From: Desulfovibrio desulfuricans DSM 642
GTDB lineage: Bacteria; Desulfobacterota; Desulfovibrionia; Desulfovibrionales; Desulfovibrionaceae
Assembly: GCF_000420465.1 (NCBI RefSeq)
Contig: NZ_ATUZ01000002.1
Location: 1-64,000 of the forward strand
Direction of reading: 5' to 3'
Length of the DNA stretch: 64,000 nt
Every line of letters starts with the position of its first letter. Position 1 is the stretch's first letter. Below the pieces are notes generated by a model that was given only the letters and a program-made list of their open reading frames with translations, was not told the origin of the DNA and searched no databases. Below, in pieces: positions 17,671-25,943 of the stretch. A program made the position numbers and the translations under genes.

Positions 17671-18372
17671 ATGGTTACATATCAAACTGAAAATATCACC
17701 GATTTGGCTAAGGCCCTGCTTAACGTGCAACGAACCGTTCAACCTGCTACAAAAGACGCTGAAAATCCCTTCACCAAAAGCTGGTACGCCAGCCTCAACA
17801 GCGTCATGGACGCCTGCCGTGATGCTCTCATTGAAAATGGCATCTGGCTGTGCCAGTACCCTGTGCCTGTGGAGCAGCCCAACTCATTGGGGCTGGTTAC
17901 CAAGCTGACGCATGCAGAGTCTGGCCAGTGGCAAAGCTCTCTTGCCGTGGTTCCTTTACCCAAGGCCGATCCGCAGGGCATGGGATCGGCAATTACCTAT
18001 GCCCGCCGCTATGCTCTAACCGCCATGTTGGGCATGGTAACTGAAGATGACGATGGTGAAGGGGCTAAAAATGGCAAAAAATCGCTGACACGGCCAAAAT
18101 TGCCCGTAATTGCCCCTGAATCACAAAAAGCGCGACAACGCGACCAATCTACCGCAAACAACATTTCAAGCCCCTTAAGTCACCCGCCAGCAAACCTTGA
18201 AAATCTTCCGCCGTTAGAAGGCGTCACCTACCAGCAAGTTACTGCCCAGGACGGACGTCCTTGCATCATTGCTACCGGAAACACGCAAGCAAAAAAGGAA
18301 CTGCTGACCGGTTCGGGCTTCCGCTGGAACCCGCAGAGGAAATTGTGGTGGAAGTATGTTGATGCCGCATAA
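17671..18372 (+). CDS. ERF-family single-strand annealing protein
   Basis: The first ~140 residues fit the ERF superfamily of phage recombinases: NPFTKSWYASLNSVMDACRD, then the conserved GMGSAITYARRYALTAMLGM followed by acidic EDDDGEG. These proteins anneal complementary single strands during recombination. After a linker there is a ~45-residue C-terminal module (ELLTGSGFRWNPQRKLWWKY) like small modules appended to phage replication proteins. CTGGAG precedes the start; an overlapping ATG in another frame at 17666 is not used. It opens an operon-like series on the plus strand and is paired with the nuclease gene that follows, as in phage annealase/exonuclease pairs. Confidence 0.88.
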   Translation: MVTYQTENITDLAKALLNVQRTVQPATKDAENPFTKSWYASLNSVMDACRDALIENGIWLCQYPVPVEQPNSLGLVTKLTHAESGQWQSSLAVVPLPKADPQGMGSAITYARRYALTAMLGMVTEDDDGEGAKNGKKSLTRPKLPVIAPESQKARQRDQSTANNISSPLSHPPANLENLPPLEGVTYQQVTAQDGRPCIIATGNTQAKKELLTGSGFRWNPQRKLWWKYVDAA

Positions 18373-18390
18373 CAAAAATCAAAATACCGA

Positions 18391-18427
18391 GTAAGAGGGC
18401 TGCCTGATGGCGGCCCTCTTACTTTTG
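18391..18427 (+). terminator. Intercistronic hairpin terminator
   Basis: GTAAGAGGGCTGCC at 18391-18404 pairs with GGCGGCCCTCTTAC at 18409-18422 (one G-U pair), loop TGAT, followed by TTTTG. This looks like a factor-independent terminator, perhaps leaky, between the ERF gene and the nuclease gene, whose ribosome site (TGGAGG) follows immediately. It would lower expression of the downstream genes relative to ERF. Confidence 0.75.
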
Positions 18428-18440
18428 TGGAGGCTAACTT

Positions 18441-19604
18441 ATGAAACAGATGAACCGCACTGAAGGATTACGGGCTCTAATCAGACAGGGTCTACAAGCG
18501 GTCGCCCACAAAGACACGCTTGCCTATCTGGGCGATCGCTCCAGCTATGTGGGAATGAGCGACATCGGCCAACATTGGGAATGCCCACGGGCTGCACTGG
18601 CCAGAAAGGTGCTGCCTACCACAAACAGCCTAGAGCGTCTGCTCACACTGCAGCGTGGGCACTGGTTTGAATCCGGGGTTGGGCAAGCTCTAGTATCGCT
18701 CGGCCTGCATGTTCTGCCCCAGCTTGAGATCAATTGGCAGCATCATGGCGTGCCCATCAAGGCTCATCTCGATTTTGTGCTGGCCTGGGGCGCACCGGTC
18801 AACGCCATACGCATTCTGGAAGTGAAAAGCACAGACAAACTGCCAGCTTCGCCGCATGATTCTCATCTTCTGCAATTGCATGGCCAGATCGGTCTTCTGA
18901 CAAAAGCTTGGAACAAACCCGTCTTCAGCCTTCGTGCTGAGGACGGCACGCTTATGCATGACCAAATGACATTTTCACAACTTTGCCGTGCCCAACTTGG
19001 CCTTCAGCTGCCCGCAACGGCTGCCGAGACAAGTATGGAGGCATGGTTGCTCTGCCTTTCCATGAAAGAGATTAAAGCGTTCGGCCCCTACGGTTTCAAT
19101 CAGGCCATGCTCGACACTGCCCTTGACCATGCGGCCCAGCTTTGGGGCGAGCTTGCAGCATTCCGCGCTGGGCACATAACTCTGGCACATGTGGATTGCG
19201 CTCAAGGCTTTTACCCATTGTGCTCGTACTGCGAGCACAATGGTGACTGCCCCAAATTTCCGCAGGGCATACAGATGCCCCAATGGGAGCCAGCACTGGA
19301 AAAGCTGGCGGCCCTCAAGGAGCAGCGCACCGCTTTAGATAGCGAAATAAAAGAGATGGAAACTGTGCTCAAGCTTGTTCACCGCCAGGCTGGCACACGG
19401 GATTGGGTAGACACCGGCACCTACCGCTTTCGCATGTCAGTGACAGCAGGCCGAACCACGTTGGACAGGGATGCTCTGCGCGGGGAGTTGGCCGAAATTT
19501 TTAACTCTGAGCACATGGGCGGCACCGATGTGGACACCTTGCTGGCCCGTTGCGAGCGCACAGGCTCACCTTTCGAAAAATTGAGCATTTCGCCCATAAA
19601 CTGA
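18441..19604 (+). CDS. Cas4/RecB-like PD-(D/E)XK nuclease with cysteine cluster
   Basis: In this 387-residue protein the nuclease core is visible as KAHLDFVLAWG followed by IRILEVKSTDK (D...E-x-K). An early cysteine (HWECPRAALARK, about residue 52) and a late trio FYPLCSYCEHNGDCPKFP (about residues 256-266) match the four-cysteine iron-sulfur arrangement of Cas4/AddB-type nucleases. A coiled-coil-like segment (LAALKEQRTALDSEIKEMET) follows. It probably resects double-stranded DNA to feed the ERF annealing protein encoded just upstream. The ATG follows TGGAGG. No cas genes or CRISPR array are nearby, so it is not a CRISPR adaptation gene here. Confidence 0.82.
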   Translation: MKQMNRTEGLRALIRQGLQAVAHKDTLAYLGDRSSYVGMSDIGQHWECPRAALARKVLPTTNSLERLLTLQRGHWFESGVGQALVSLGLHVLPQLEINWQHHGVPIKAHLDFVLAWGAPVNAIRILEVKSTDKLPASPHDSHLLQLHGQIGLLTKAWNKPVFSLRAEDGTLMHDQMTFSQLCRAQLGLQLPATAAETSMEAWLLCLSMKEIKAFGPYGFNQAMLDTALDHAAQLWGELAAFRAGHITLAHVDCAQGFYPLCSYCEHNGDCPKFPQGIQMPQWEPALEKLAALKEQRTALDSEIKEMETVLKLVHRQAGTRDWVDTGTYRFRMSVTAGRTTLDRDALRGELAEIFNSEHMGGTDVDTLLARCERTGSPFEKLSISPIN

Positions 19605-19620
19605 GCTTCGGGAGATTATC

Positions 19621-19980
19621 ATGGGATATTATTCTTGTGGCCCTGTGCCTGACAAAAAATTGCATGGGTCAGTTAAAAGCAGCTCTTGCAGAGGTAGAAA
19701 AAACAATCCTGACAACTTTGCAGCAATCAAAATGCTCATAGGTGGCGAACCCAGCAAAATCGATGAAGACTCAGGCTCCGTTGTCTTTCTTTGGGAGGGA
19801 GAAAAGTGGTACGCAGAATTTGATGAAGTGGCCTTTGTAGCAAAACTAACGGACAGCTTGCCCGACCAAGACTTCCGGTTCATCCGTCTTGGCGAAGATT
19901 ATGACGACACTGAAACTCGCGGTAGCTTTCGTGGCAAACCGTTTGGGATATATGTGGAAAGAAAAATCGCATTTGCGTGA
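19621..19980 (+). CDS. Hypothetical protein (119 aa)
   Basis: The ATG at 19621 follows GGGAG and lies 16 bases after the nuclease gene, so it is likely co-transcribed. The N-terminal ~30 residues are basic with two cysteines; the rest is acidic and aromatic (VVFLWEGEKWYAEFDEVAF) with a predicted beta-rich character. I do not recognise a family. Its stop codon directly abuts the end of the convergent toxin gene. Confidence 0.6.
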   Translation: MGYYSCGPVPDKKLHGSVKSSSCRGRKNNPDNFAAIKMLIGGEPSKIDEDSGSVVFLWEGEKWYAEFDEVAFVAKLTDSLPDQDFRFIRLGEDYDDTETRGSFRGKPFGIYVERKIAFA

Positions 19981-20268
19981 TTATTGCGGATAACGGCGGG
20001 CGGTATGAAGAACACGAAGTATCTGTACTTCCGATTTCACGACGCGGTATGCAATAAAATACGAAAATTCTGTCAGAACAAGCTCACGAGTCCCTGCGAC
20101 CCTGCCAGCCCTTCCTCGTGAAGGCAGGGAGGCAAGGCTTTGCCCAGCATTCCATACGCATTGGGCTATTTGTTTCCCTGCATCTGAGTCCTTTTCAGCT
20201 AAATACGCCGCTATGCCTTCCAAATCCTCAATGGCTAGAGCGAGCCACCGCACAGGCCTATTTTGCAT
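19981..20268 (-). CDS. RelE/ParE-family toxin
   Basis: The 95-residue product fits the ParE fold: VRWLALAIEDLEGIAAYLAE at the N-terminus, and the family C-terminal pattern YFIAYRVVKSEVQILRVLHT followed by ARRYPQ. ParE toxins poison DNA gyrase and RelE relatives cut mRNA on the ribosome; ParE-like is favoured by the sequence. I chose the ATG at 20268, which overlaps the antitoxin stop by 11 bases. The pair reads against the surrounding recombination genes, like an insertion for stabilisation. Confidence 0.88.
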   Translation of the reverse strand: MQNRPVRWLALAIEDLEGIAAYLAEKDSDAGKQIAQCVWNAGQSLASLPSRGRAGRVAGTRELVLTEFSYFIAYRVVKSEVQILRVLHTARRYPQ

Positions 20269-20497
20269 GAACGCCCCAACGAGCAAAGGCGTCCGTTACC
20301 TCTTGGTCAGAAGCAAACTTCCCCTCATCTGCCTGACGAACGCCTTCCTGAATGGCCTCTATCTGCCAAGACTGTTCGGCCACATATTGCCTTACCGCCT
20401 CTGCCACCAACCATGAACGAGAACGTGAGGTAGAAGCGGCAAGCTTTTCAAGCTGCGCCTGCGTATCCGCATCCAATCGCGCTGTTACCGTAGACAT
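20258..20497 (-). CDS. Ribbon-helix-helix (CopG-type) antitoxin
   Basis: From the ATG at 20497, after AAAGGAGA, the 79-residue product starts with an RHH domain (STVTARLDADTQAQLEKLAA, then RSRSWLVAEAVRQYVAE) and ends in an acidic tail that should wrap the toxin. The domain binds its own promoter as a dimer, so the operon probably autorepresses. It overlaps the toxin gene by 11 bases. Confidence 0.9.
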   Translation of the reverse strand: MSTVTARLDADTQAQLEKLAASTSRSRSWLVAEAVRQYVAEQSWQIEAIQEGVRQADEGKFASDQEVTDAFARWGVHAK

Positions 20498-20565
20498 GGG
20501 AATCTCCTTTGTCTTCATTGTGTACATTCAAGTTAAACGTGTCAATAGAACACACAGGAGAAGTG

Positions 20566-21591
20566 ATGCACACCAATCTTACTTCTGGCCTTGACTCTCT
20601 TCAACCCACCGACCTTGATGCAGGCCAAGTCTTCAGCGGCAAACCTTCTGGCACCACGGTCAGGGGCTACGCCGTCCCTTCGACCTACACCCCGGCCATT
20701 GACCACAACTATCTTTTCCATGAGTCCAGCCGTGACGTTGTGGTCTGGTTTCTCAACCCACAGGAACCGCTGTACGTCTTCGGCCCCACAGGCTGCGGTA
20801 AAACGACATGCATCAAGCAACTTGCAGCCAGGCTTAACTATCCCGTTTTTGAGGTCACCGGACACGGACGGCTGGAATTTGCCGATCTGGTTGGTCACCT
20901 AGCGGTCAAGGACAGCAACATGATCTTTGAGTACGGCCCGCTTGCGCTTGCCATGCGCTACGGCGCACTTCTTCTGATCAATGAAATCGATCTGACCTCA
21001 CCAGAAATCGCCGCAGGCTTGAACAGCGTGTTGGACGGCTCCCCCCTGTGCATAGCGGAAAACAGCGGGGAATTGATTGGGCCGCACCCCATGTTCCGTC
21101 TGGTTGCCACGGCCAATACCAATGGCGGTGGCGATGACACCGGCCTCTACCAGGGCACCCAGCGGCAGAACCTTGCATGGCTGGACCGCTTTACTATCTG
21201 CGAAGTGGGCTACCCTTCTGCCGATGTGGAAAAGAGTCTGCTTACCCGGCGTTTCCCATCGCTGCCCGAATCGTTGTGCGCCACCATGGTGGACTACGCT
21301 AATGAGGTTCGCAAACTGTTCATGGGCGAGTCCTCTACGAGCAATCTAACCAATACCATTGAAGTAACATTCTCCACTCGCAGCTTGCTTCGCTGGGGTG
21401 ATCTGACCGTTCGCTTTCAGCCGCTGGCCCATCAGGGCATACAGCCAGTCACCTATGCCCTTGACCGGGCGCTGGGATTCCGAGCCAGCCGTGAAACTCG
21501 CGCCATGTTGCATGAATTGGCTCAACGCATGTTCCCGCAACTAGTGGAAACTGAAGGTCTCAACGCTACATCTTCCGATAAATCAATGTAG
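20566..21591 (+). CDS. CbbQ/CobS-type MoxR-group AAA+ ATPase
   Basis: The start at 20566 follows CAGGAG. The 341-residue product has a Walker A motif (FGPTGCGKTTCIKQL, about residue 77), a Walker B-type strand (ALLLINEIDLTSPEIAAG) and the sensor region RLVATANTNGGGDDTG, typical of the CbbQ/NirQ/CobS branch of MoxR-like ATPases. Such ATPases work with a von Willebrand factor A protein to remodel a target complex; a matching VWA gene lies two genes downstream. The promoter and 5' end lie close to the divergent antitoxin gene. Confidence 0.88.
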   Translation: MHTNLTSGLDSLQPTDLDAGQVFSGKPSGTTVRGYAVPSTYTPAIDHNYLFHESSRDVVVWFLNPQEPLYVFGPTGCGKTTCIKQLAARLNYPVFEVTGHGRLEFADLVGHLAVKDSNMIFEYGPLALAMRYGALLLINEIDLTSPEIAAGLNSVLDGSPLCIAENSGELIGPHPMFRLVATANTNGGGDDTGLYQGTQRQNLAWLDRFTICEVGYPSADVEKSLLTRRFPSLPESLCATMVDYANEVRKLFMGESSTSNLTNTIEVTFSTRSLLRWGDLTVRFQPLAHQGIQPVTYALDRALGFRASRETRAMLHELAQRMFPQLVETEGLNATSSDKSM

Positions 21592-21600
21592 GAGGTTATA

Positions 21601-22638
21601 ATGACACAACTTGTTTCTGACATCCACATTTTGGACAATCTATTGGCCCTCAACCTTAACGTCAGTTTATGGTCAGCCCGACGCAAAATGAGTCAGGAAG
21701 ACTTGGGCGGCGCAGAGCTGCCCCCTGAAGATTTGGCTTCATTGGGCTCAAAGCGCATTGCCGACCCGGAAAACCTCAAAGTTTTCGGCACACTCAAGGC
21801 TCGCGCCTTCAACTACCTTGACCGTCATGGGGTACGGTTCATGTCTGGCTGGGCCATACCTGAAGAAAAGGCCGGCGAAATCGTACAGGAACTGCTCAAC
21901 ATCCGCACCGTATTCCAGAAAGAAAAGGAAGCGTTCCTGGCTGGCTACGACCAAAATGTGCAGGCATGGATTGAGAAGCACCATCAGTGGGGCGAAATCA
22001 TCCGCAACTCCATCGTGGGGCCTGACTATGTACGCGCCCGCATGGATTTTCGCTGGCAACTGTATAAGGTAGCTCCCCTGGAACAGCATGCGGACAATAC
22101 AGCAGTGCTTGAAGCCGGTCTTGCTGAAGAGGTTCACGGTCTTGGTGGTACCCTGTTTGATGAGGTGACCAAGTCGGCTGGCGATATATGGCGCAGGGTT
22201 TACCACGGCAGGACGGAAGTGACCCACAAGGCTCTTTCGCCACTGCGAACTCTGCATGCCAAGCTCACGGGGTTGTCATTTGTAGAGCCGCATGTGGCCC
22301 CGGTAGCTGACATCGTGCAGGCTGCTCTGCTGCGCATGCCCAAGAAGGGCAACATCACCGGCACAGACCTACTGCTTTTGCAGGGGCTGGTCTGCCTACT
22401 CAAGGACAGTACGGCTCTTGTAGGCCACGCCCAAAAAGTTATTGAAGGCTACGGCCCAGCATTTGTGCTGGAGGCTCTATTGGCTGGTCCGGACGTTATC
22501 CACGAGCCGGGCGGTCCTGGTGGACAGATGGATGGCACAGTGGATGTGGATATGGACGATGATCCCATTCTATCAGACATCACCAAGGCGGACAGCCCGT
22601 TGTCGCATCCTGCCATCCCCAGCCTGGGCCTGTGGTGA
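21601..22638 (+). CDS. DUF3150 family protein
   Basis: The 345-residue product matches the DUF3150 pattern: an N-terminal VSDIHILDNLLALNLNVSLW, then a helical core (YLDRHGVRFMSGWAIPEEKA and KEKEAFLAGYDQNVQAWIEK). It has no enzymatic motif that I can see and an acidic C-terminus. The ribosome site is AGGAGG just upstream, 9 bases after the ATPase gene. DUF3150 genes characteristically stand between CobS-like ATPases and VWA proteins in mobile elements, so it is probably a structural partner of that pair. Confidence 0.75.
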   Translation: MTQLVSDIHILDNLLALNLNVSLWSARRKMSQEDLGGAELPPEDLASLGSKRIADPENLKVFGTLKARAFNYLDRHGVRFMSGWAIPEEKAGEIVQELLNIRTVFQKEKEAFLAGYDQNVQAWIEKHHQWGEIIRNSIVGPDYVRARMDFRWQLYKVAPLEQHADNTAVLEAGLAEEVHGLGGTLFDEVTKSAGDIWRRVYHGRTEVTHKALSPLRTLHAKLTGLSFVEPHVAPVADIVQAALLRMPKKGNITGTDLLLLQGLVCLLKDSTALVGHAQKVIEGYGPAFVLEALLAGPDVIHEPGGPGGQMDGTVDVDMDDDPILSDITKADSPLSHPAIPSLGLW

Positions 22639-22642
22639 CATT

Positions 22643-24340
22643 ATGATACGCACAAAAGACGTTCTCAACTGCCTGCCCCTGGTGGCGTCCATCCTAGGTG
22701 ACCGCTATGGGGTGCAGGTTCGTATCGGCGGCAAGGAGGCCTGCACCAGTGGTAAGGTCATTTTCTTGCCCTCATTACCTATGGATTGTGAGCCGGAATT
22801 GCTGGCACTCGCCAAGGGATTTACAGACCATGAGGCGGCTCATCTACGGCACACAGATTTTAGCGTGCTGAAAGCTGCAAATCTTGATCCTGTGACCTTC
22901 CATTTATTCAATTGTCTTGAGGACTGGCGCGTTGAAAAGATGCTGTCGGGTATTTTCCCTGGCTGCCGGAAAAACTTGAACTGGTTGATACGACGATTCT
23001 TTGTAGAGCGAGCACAGCCAAGGGCCGGGGATGATTCCCCGGCCCTTGCGGTTTTAGACTATGTGCTGCTGACGGTGCGAGCTTGGGATGTGGACGAAGT
23101 GACCCCAGCACGCCGAAACGCGGCGAGTATCATAGATTTGCACTTTCCCGGCCTGAAAGAAGCCCTCGATGCCATATTGGTCAAGGTCTATATCCATTGC
23201 CCGGATACAAAGGCTGCGGTTGAATACGCAAGGCAGATTGCCCTGTGCATCCGGCAGTGGGAACCATCACAACAACGACGCAAGCCCCACGAAAACACCA
23301 CGCAAAACAAACGAATCCACGGCGAATCACTGCGCAAAGGCAACACAAACCATAAAGACTCTGAGCATTGGGCTACAAAAAAGCCCAACGATTCTACCAC
23401 GCATATTAAGCGACAGGGGCATCCCGCCCACTCGCCTGAAGCAGTAGCTCCACTGCAGGCCTTAAGCGCTTTACCGCTCAAAGCCCTTTTCCATGCGGAG
23501 ACGCAGGATCTGCCTCAAAACATCGGGGAAATAATGGCGAGTGAGCTTACCAATTGCAGCACAGAATCCACCGGCGACGCTCTGACCGTTGCAGTGGAAG
23601 GCACCCGGCAAGCAGCACCGTTGTCAGCTGAACTGAAGCAGCAAGCTCTTCAAGCCAGCATCGCCCTACGCACTCGCCTTCAGGGCTTTCTGCAGGCGCA
23701 GACCCAGAAGCGATGCAGCATTGGGCACAGGGGCAAACTCCATACCAGTTCTCTGTACCGCCTGCAGGTTGGCAATACTCGTGTTTTCCAAAAAGAATCT
23801 GAGCACCAAGGCCTTAATACAGCTGTCCACATCCTGCTGGACGTAAGCGGCAGCATGGCCGGTGCACCGATTAATCTCGCCAATCGGGCCTGCTTTGCCG
23901 TGGCAAAGGCGCTGGGGCACATTCGTGGCGTGAATCCGGCAGTGACTGCCTTCCCTGCTACCGCAGGCACGAACTCTGTATTCCCCATCATGCGGCACGG
24001 GCAGGCAGTGCCAGACTTGTTTGATATTCGGGCTTCTGGCGGGACACCGTTGGCTGCGGCTTTATGGTGGGTGCTGCAAACCATGCTGCCCCTCAAAGAG
24101 CAGCGTAGGATGATTCTGGTTATTACTGACGGCATGCCGGACAACCCACTAGCTGCAAACAACGCCATAGGGGTGGCGCAAAAACTTGGCATTGAAGTTT
24201 ATGGTATTGGCATCAGGAATGAGCACATAACCTTCCTTCTGCCGCACACCAGCAAGGTGGTCAACGACTTGCCCGATCTGGTGCCTGCCATGTTTACCAT
24301 ACTGCAGGCTGCATTACTGAAAGGAGACAAGAATGGCTGA
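22643..24340 (+). CDS. CobT-like VWA protein with N-terminal metallopeptidase-like motif
   Basis: The ATG at 22643 lies four bases after the previous stop and gives 565 residues; a longer open frame upstream overlaps DUF3150 and is not used. Near the N-terminus FTDHEAAHLRHTDF contains HExxH (His63-His67), followed by NCLEDWRVEKML, the layout of predicted metallopeptidases linked to VWA domains. A long polar basic middle follows. The C-terminal VWA domain has a complete-looking metal-ion site (LLDVSGSMAG, later SGGTPLAAAL and VITDGMPDN). With the AAA ATPase two genes upstream it should form a MoxR-VWA type machine; the target is unknown. Confidence 0.82.
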   Translation: MIRTKDVLNCLPLVASILGDRYGVQVRIGGKEACTSGKVIFLPSLPMDCEPELLALAKGFTDHEAAHLRHTDFSVLKAANLDPVTFHLFNCLEDWRVEKMLSGIFPGCRKNLNWLIRRFFVERAQPRAGDDSPALAVLDYVLLTVRAWDVDEVTPARRNAASIIDLHFPGLKEALDAILVKVYIHCPDTKAAVEYARQIALCIRQWEPSQQRRKPHENTTQNKRIHGESLRKGNTNHKDSEHWATKKPNDSTTHIKRQGHPAHSPEAVAPLQALSALPLKALFHAETQDLPQNIGEIMASELTNCSTESTGDALTVAVEGTRQAAPLSAELKQQALQASIALRTRLQGFLQAQTQKRCSIGHRGKLHTSSLYRLQVGNTRVFQKESEHQGLNTAVHILLDVSGSMAGAPINLANRACFAVAKALGHIRGVNPAVTAFPATAGTNSVFPIMRHGQAVPDLFDIRASGGTPLAAALWWVLQTMLPLKEQRRMILVITDGMPDNPLAANNAIGVAQKLGIEVYGIGIRNEHITFLLPHTSKVVNDLPDLVPAMFTILQAALLKGDKNG

Positions 24341-24440
24341 AAATAATCCTGCCAGCAGTCTTGACGCCTCAGCATGGCTTGTCATTGCAATTGCCCTGCT
24401 AAAAGCTGCAAAGGCAATTTGGGATGAATTGAAGGTTTAA
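24333..24440 (+). CDS. Small hydrophobic peptide (35 aa)
   Basis: An ATG at 24333, overlapping the end of the VWA gene by 8 bases and preceded by AAGGAGA, opens 35 codons to TAA. The middle is hydrophobic (AWLVIAIALLKAAKAIW), about one membrane span or an amphipathic helix, with charged ends. The strong ribosome site, the overlap and the terminator-like hairpin just after it support a real last gene of the operon. The function is unknown. Confidence 0.5.
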   Translation: MAENNPASSLDASAWLVIAIALLKAAKAIWDELKV

Positions 24441-24448
24441 CTATTGAC

Positions 24449-24496
24449 GATTATGCCCAGCATTGTGGCACCGATCCGGCCTTGCTGGGCATAATC
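24449..24496 (+). terminator. Perfect 14-bp inverted repeat after the recombination operon
   Basis: GATTATGCCCAGCA at 24449-24462 is exactly complementary to 24483-24496, with a 20-base loop, eight bases after the stop of the 35-aa peptide gene. It is followed by TTTCGTT, a weak T-run. A transcription terminator is the simplest reading; the large loop is less typical. Confidence 0.6.
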
Positions 24497-24894
24497 TTTC
24501 GTTAAACGGGCTGACCTTGGCAGGCGCCAAAGTAACAGAACCGATATCCCAACGGAAAGCCCTGATTAAAAATGGTATAAGGCCCGGCAATTGCTCTAGC
24601 CTTGTGAGTTTATCCGTTCATTGCACAATTGGGCGTGCCCTGTATACTGGCGGACTGACTGACAAGCGTACTCGGCAACGTTTCCACATTGCAACAAAAT
24701 TAGAGTTGGTGAGCTGACCGGTTTGAGATTGTCTGCGACAACGGTACGCGGATGGGCGTCATTTTTTGCCCTGTATAGTCGATGACTCCTATTGGTACTG
24801 ACTGATTGGTTAAGCAGGATCGCGAGGTCCGTACCTGTTTGGAGGCAAGCCTTTCAGATGGGCGTTTTTTCTTCGAACCGCTGCAGTCTGCTGT
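24497..24894. other. Non-coding stretch, possible decayed sequence
   Basis: These roughly 400 bases hold no gene that I can support. Short open frames exist on both strands but lack ribosome sites and family-like sequence. The region separates the recombination operon from the sulfurtransferase gene and could mark an old junction of a mobile element. Confidence 0.4.
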
Positions 24895-25800
24895 TTACCT
24901 CTCAACTTTCCCTGTCTCAAGAGGCAACGTCGGGTCTGCAGCCCATTCGAACAGCGACGCGTCGTAAACAGTTATGTTATCAGCACCTAGCAGGTGTAAG
25001 GCAAAAGCAACACTACAGGCGGCCAATCCACCTCCACAATATGAAATAGTGGGCCTTAACACACTCAACCCCGCCTCCGAGAATATTTTCCTGAGGGCCA
25101 CTGCGGGCAGGAAAGCCATGGTCTTTAAATCCACCAACGCTTTTGCAGGAACATTGAAGCTGCCAGGAATATGCCCTGGTCTCACATACCGTTGCAACGA
25201 TCCGTCAAATATCTCCGGGGCCAACGCGTCGATAAGCAGGGCCCGGTTGGTTTGCAAGTTTTTCAGTACCGCCTGTTTGTCAACAAAAACTGTAGGAGCC
25301 GGTTGCAGGGGGAATTCGGCCTTGCACCAAACGGGCTGCTCCCGTGTGACCCGGCGGTGTTCCATGCTCCACTTCCGCCAACCACCGTTAAGGACCACGG
25401 CGTCGTTAAAGCCGTAGGCATGGAGCATCCACCACAGTCTGGCAGCACAAATGTTGCTCGTGTCATCGTAAAGAACGGCCGTTGTTCCACGCCCCAATCC
25501 CAATCCCCCCATCACCTGAGAAAACCGTTCTGGCGTTGGCATCATCAAGGGCAGGTCACTATCCGGATCTGAGAGCTCCTCCAGCAAATCCACGTAGGCG
25601 CTTCCAGGAATATGCCCGTTCTGCCAGTTGGTTATTCCTGTTCCCGGTTCTGCGTGAAAGTACGCGCTACAATCGAAAATTCTTAACGTCGGATTATCAA
25701 TGTTCGCCTCAAGCCAGTCTGTTTCGATAAGGCTGCCTGATCTGGGATAACCACCGAAAGTTGCGCCGCCAACCGTTATTTGCGAGCATATTTTGTGCAT
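24895..25800 (-). CDS. Two-domain rhodanese-type sulfurtransferase
   Basis: The 301-residue product has two rhodanese domains: a non-catalytic N-terminal one (IFDCSAYFHAEPG, GHIPGSAYVDL, LWWMLHAYGFNDAVVLNGG) and a catalytic C-terminal one (GHIPGSFNVPAKALVD and the active-site loop SYCGGGLAACS with cysteine at about residue 251). The family moves sulfur from thiosulfate or 3-mercaptopyruvate to a thiophilic acceptor; loop sequence alone does not settle the donor here. I prefer the start at 25800, which has GAGG upstream, over an ATG 14 codons earlier. It is divergent from a LysR gene, its likely regulator. Confidence 0.88.
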   Translation of the reverse strand: MHKICSQITVGGATFGGYPRSGSLIETDWLEANIDNPTLRIFDCSAYFHAEPGTGITNWQNGHIPGSAYVDLLEELSDPDSDLPLMMPTPERFSQVMGGLGLGRGTTAVLYDDTSNICAARLWWMLHAYGFNDAVVLNGGWRKWSMEHRRVTREQPVWCKAEFPLQPAPTVFVDKQAVLKNLQTNRALLIDALAPEIFDGSLQRYVRPGHIPGSFNVPAKALVDLKTMAFLPAVALRKIFSEAGLSVLRPTISYCGGGLAACSVAFALHLLGADNITVYDASLFEWAADPTLPLETGKVER

Positions 25801-25871
25801 CGTTTGCCTCACATGTGGCTGATTGTTTATTGCCCCAACCATTTCACTGGCCGAACTGATTAATTAAATGT

Positions 25872-25889
25872 ATTTCACACCTATGAAAT
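25872..25889. promoter_or_regulatory. Candidate LysR operator in the divergent promoter
   Basis: ATTTCA-CACCTA-TGAAAT is a perfect 6-6-6 palindrome about midway between the divergent sulfurtransferase and LysR genes. LysR-type regulators typically bind such imperfect or perfect dyads in the shared promoter. The assignment is from position and symmetry only. Confidence 0.4.
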
Positions 25890-25943
25890 CGTTTCCAATG
25901 ATAATTTTCTATTACAACAATCGGCCTGAATGAAGAGTATAAA

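Noticed and set aside
18441..19604. cas4 of a CRISPR-Cas system
   Set aside because: The nuclease resembles Cas4, but no cas1, cas2 or effector gene and no repeat-spacer array is present in the window. Its neighbour is an ERF annealing protein.
22442..22642. Longer N-terminus for the VWA protein
   Set aside because: The upstream extension lies wholly inside the DUF3150 gene in another frame and lacks a ribosome site; the ATG at 22643 gives the normal family start.
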